5,914 nt of DNA from NCBI GenBank assembly GCA_905202115.1, contig CAJKQZ010000153.1, positions 1-5,914 on the forward strand, read 5' to 3'. The stretch comes from an uncultured Prevotellaceae bacterium (GTDB lineage: Bacteria > Bacteroidota > Bacteroidia > Bacteroidales > Bacteroidaceae). Positions 5,847 to 5,914 of the stretch are shown here, piece by piece. Within the stretch, counting starts at the first letter, position 1. Every line of letters starts with the position of its first letter. Below the pieces are notes generated by a model. The model saw nothing but the letters and a program-made list of their open reading frames with translations, was not told where the DNA came from and searched no databases. The translations under genes were made by a program, and so were the position numbers.

Positions 5847-5867
5847 GTGTAAAAAGTGTGGCTCCGG
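5847..5867. repeat. Shared block beside the 9-base array, GH20-side copy
   Basis: GTGTAAAAAGTGTGGCTCCGG corresponds to the block at 3743-3772 upstream of the GH99-like gene; the core GTGGCTC is identical. Here the block joins the array directly. It lies about 125-150 bases upstream of the GH20 start codon and outside the recognised promoter. Confidence 0.5.
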
Positions 5868-5914
5868 TTAAGGTCTTTAAGGTCGTTAATGCCATTAACG
5901 ACCTTAAAGACCTT
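5868..5914. repeat. 9-base-period array forming a perfect 45-base palindrome at the window edge
   Basis: TTA recurs at 5868, 5877, 5886, 5895 and 5904, and the next TT at 5913 is in phase, so the array probably continues beyond the window. The 22 bases at 5870-5891 are the exact reverse complement of 5893-5914 around the single base C5892. As RNA or single-stranded DNA it would form a long hairpin. It may act as a terminator for the unseen neighbour, but it shares period and unit with the array at 3773-3811, so a repeat family is the better description. Confidence 0.7.

Noticed and set aside
5569..5895. Minus-strand ORF of 108 codons upstream of and overlapping GH20
   Set aside because: It starts in the 9-base array and continues in a different frame across the GH20 promoter and signal peptide; its content does not resemble a protein.

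Overview
The window looks like chromosomal DNA from a gut-type member of the Bacteroidales; a Muribaculaceae- or Bacteroides-like genome is an impression, not a proof. Support comes from a promoter with the TAnnTTTG -7 box used in this group, A-rich leaders without Shine-Dalgarno sites, signal peptides cut just before Gln, and two secreted glycoside hydrolases of kinds typical of glycan-foraging Bacteroidales.

Layout, left to right. Positions 1-406 are AT-rich and non-coding: the edge of a dispersed repeat, then a leader with one good promoter-like box. A plus-strand gene (407-1330) encodes a CoiA-like nuclease with added cysteine pairs and is much more AT-rich than the genes to its right. 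A convergent gap (1331-1754) is full of inverted repeats, several of which pair better as plus-strand RNA. Two minus-strand genes follow: a secreted GH71/GH99-like TIM-barrel protein with a C-terminal beta-sandwich (1755-3689) and a secreted GH20 beta-N-acetylhexosaminidase (4095-5720). They are separated by 405 bases of repeat-rich DNA, so they are probably separate transcription units. The clearest promoter in the window lies directly upstream of the GH20 gene.

The two hydrolases are exported and probably trim N-acetylhexosamine-containing or mannose-type glycans outside the cytoplasm. There is no SusC/SusD pair or regulator here, so a full polysaccharide utilisation locus cannot be claimed. 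The nuclease gene is functionally unrelated and may be an accessory insertion.

The most unusual content is between the genes. One hairpin-plus-tail element occurs as two full copies, one cut by the window edge and one half copy. Separately, both hydrolase genes have upstream an array in which TTA recurs every 9 bases, next to a shared GTGGCTC block. One of these arrays is a perfect 45-base palindrome. I recognise neither repeat as a named family.
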